Source: Mansonella perstans
Taxonomy: Eukaryota; Nematoda; Chromadorea; Rhabditida; Onchocercidae
Assembly: GCA_037074765.1 (NCBI GenBank)
Contig: JBAMDO010000127.1
Span: forward strand, 62,001 to 126,000
DNA: 64,000 nucleotides
Direction of reading: 5' to 3'
The notes below the pieces were generated by a model. That model was not told the origin of the DNA. It did no database searches and was given only the letters and a program-made list of their open reading frames with translations. Below are positions 62,642 through 64,000 of the stretch, piece after piece (the first letter of the stretch is position 1; every line of letters starts with the position of its first letter). Made by a program: the position numbers and the translations under genes.

Positions 62642-64000
62642 TATTTTTGCCTAAAATTAAAATAAAGTCATAAATTAATCTACTTGACTTATAACCATAA
62701 CTGGAACTAAAATGAAGCATGAAATGAAACTAAGAAGAAGATGTGAAATTAAACGATCAAAAAATTCTCAAAACTGTTAGAGTTAGAGGAAATTTTTTAA
62801 AAAAAGTTCGAGGAAAAAAGAAAATGCCATGGCCTATAACACCTACCAACTAAAACGAAACCAAATAAAATGACAAAAACTGGGAAATGATCAAAGCTAT
62901 AAGCCATGAAGCTTCTAGGTGAGATCATAAATTTGCAATTCGTCGCAACAAGAACTGTTAAGAAATGAAATGGATAGAGACTACTGTAGTAGTTAGGTAG
63001 GATTGGTGAGGAGATGATTGATATAGGCTTGTTTGTTGGTATAGCAAAATAAGCCTGGATTGGCCCGGTACTTTGTATATCAGATTAAGACTGGTCCCTA
63101 CTACACTTTACATATCAAATTAAGACTGGTCCCAATACTTTATATACCAGACTTGGCTTCATTTATTAATAACTTTGAAAGAGAGAAGAAAAACTGGCCA
63201 AGTAATGATTTTTCTCATAATATTAAAATTTTCTCACTTTTTTTTTTCCTTTTCCCGTCTTTTGGAAAAGACAAAGAAGGAAGATTTAATTTGCTGAAAA
63301 TATGAAATGATACACAAAACATCATGCAAGAACTATATGATGTCTATTTTTATCTAACATTAACTCTTGCGTTTCACGCAAGAAACGTAATCCAATGTTT
63401 TGCCTCACGTGAAAGTTAATTTAATATTATTTATCGAAGTTACAATCAGAAGCCGTTATATATATATATATATATATACTAAAACCCATACATAGCTCTG
63501 CTTATTAAATTGTACAAACATTTCTGTAAGCAAATACGATATGCCCGGTTTATAATTAATACAGCACTGAAAAGCTGATATTGAAAAAATGAAACCAAAT
63601 CACTTACCGTTATTTCATTAGTAACTGCCAACACACTTGTACATTCCTTTCAAATGTCCTATACTTATGACATAACAGTATAGTGCACTTAAAAGAAATG
63701 CACAAGTGCAGAGTGGAAGAAGGATGATATTTTCATCAGAACGAAATTTTACTATTAATGTGTCTTAAAATGATTAATCTTTTATGAGATTAATTTTAGT
63801 ACTGTTAATATCGAAGTATCATTATTGCTTTGCGAAAGTTCTGAATGAGCATTTAACCCATTGTGGATGAATTAGAAAAATACAACATATTATCCTGTAA
63901 GAAAGGCGGCGCAAAAAAAATTAAAACTATTGAAGGTAACTTAAGTTTAGCATAATTAAGAAATGTTAAAGACGGTCAGAATAGCAGAAAGAAACTATCC
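62642..64000. other. Region upstream of IF1 to the right edge
   Basis: 1.36 kb of AT-rich DNA, the presumed IF1 promoter and outron. It includes about three copies of a roughly 34-bp repeat (63066-63155), a TA run at 63457-63477, and a short inverted pair at 63369-63418 (GCGTTTCACGCAAGAAACG ... CTCACGTGAAAG). No gene was recognised up to the edge. Confidence 0.5.
63066..63155. repeat. Tandem repeat, period about 34 bp, about 2.7 copies
   Basis: GTACTTTGTATATCAGATTA followed by AGACTGGTCCC recurs as ACACTTTACATATCAAATTA followed by AGACTGGTCCC, and again in truncated form as ATACTTTATATACCAGACTT. Confidence 0.75.

Overview
The window reads as nuclear DNA of a nematode, most likely a clade III (spirurid/filarial-type) parasite. 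It is strongly AT-rich. Genes are split into many small exons with TTTCAG or TTTTAG acceptors, and several start codons lie a few to about 60 bases behind a strong acceptor with no visible upstream exon, as expected for spliced-leader trans-splicing. The species cannot be named from the sequence alone. Apart from the partial first gene, every coding model below was assembled exon by exon by matching splice phases and family homology; each closes to a whole number of codons.

Layout, left to right: the 3' end of a RECQL-type RecQ helicase (+, cut by the left edge); a dimethylargininase (DDAH)-like gene (+) that has lost its catalytic residues; a Flower-family membrane protein (-); Mediator subunit MED14 (-, 25 exons, complete); Integrator subunit 6 INTS6 (+, 17 exons, complete); RuvB-like 2/Reptin (-, 8 exons, complete); a BET double-bromodomain protein with NET, acidic-serine and BRD4-type C-terminal motifs (+, 20 exons plus one alternative exon, complete); an endosomal Na+/H+ exchanger of the NHE6/7/9 type (+, 20 exons, complete); and the mitochondrial ATP synthase inhibitor IF1 (-, 4 exons, complete). 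About 38 kb in the middle therefore carries four regulators of RNA polymerase II transcription or chromatin (MED14, INTS6, RUVBL2, BET), arranged as two head-to-head pairs that meet tail to tail.

The strongest unusual observation is in the BET gene. Two adjacent exons of exactly 40 codons each (39360-39479 and 39527-39646), both phase 0 at both ends and only 47 bp apart, encode alternative versions of the same half of bromodomain 1, including the acetyl-lysine-binding asparagine and the BC loop. They look like mutually exclusive exons that would change the ligand specificity of the first bromodomain. Other notable points are the DDAH-like pseudoenzyme, a candidate 84-nt in-frame cassette exon in MED14, a perfect 46-bp tandem duplication that copied a 3' splice site in RECQL, a GC-AG intron in MED14, a 161-bp MITE-like element with perfect 28-bp terminal inverted repeats, and an IF1 that lacks the usual histidine cluster.

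The remaining sequence is introns and intergenic DNA, with microsatellites, minisatellites and degenerate repeats. No rRNA gene, intact tRNA gene, CRISPR array or complete autonomous transposon was recognised.
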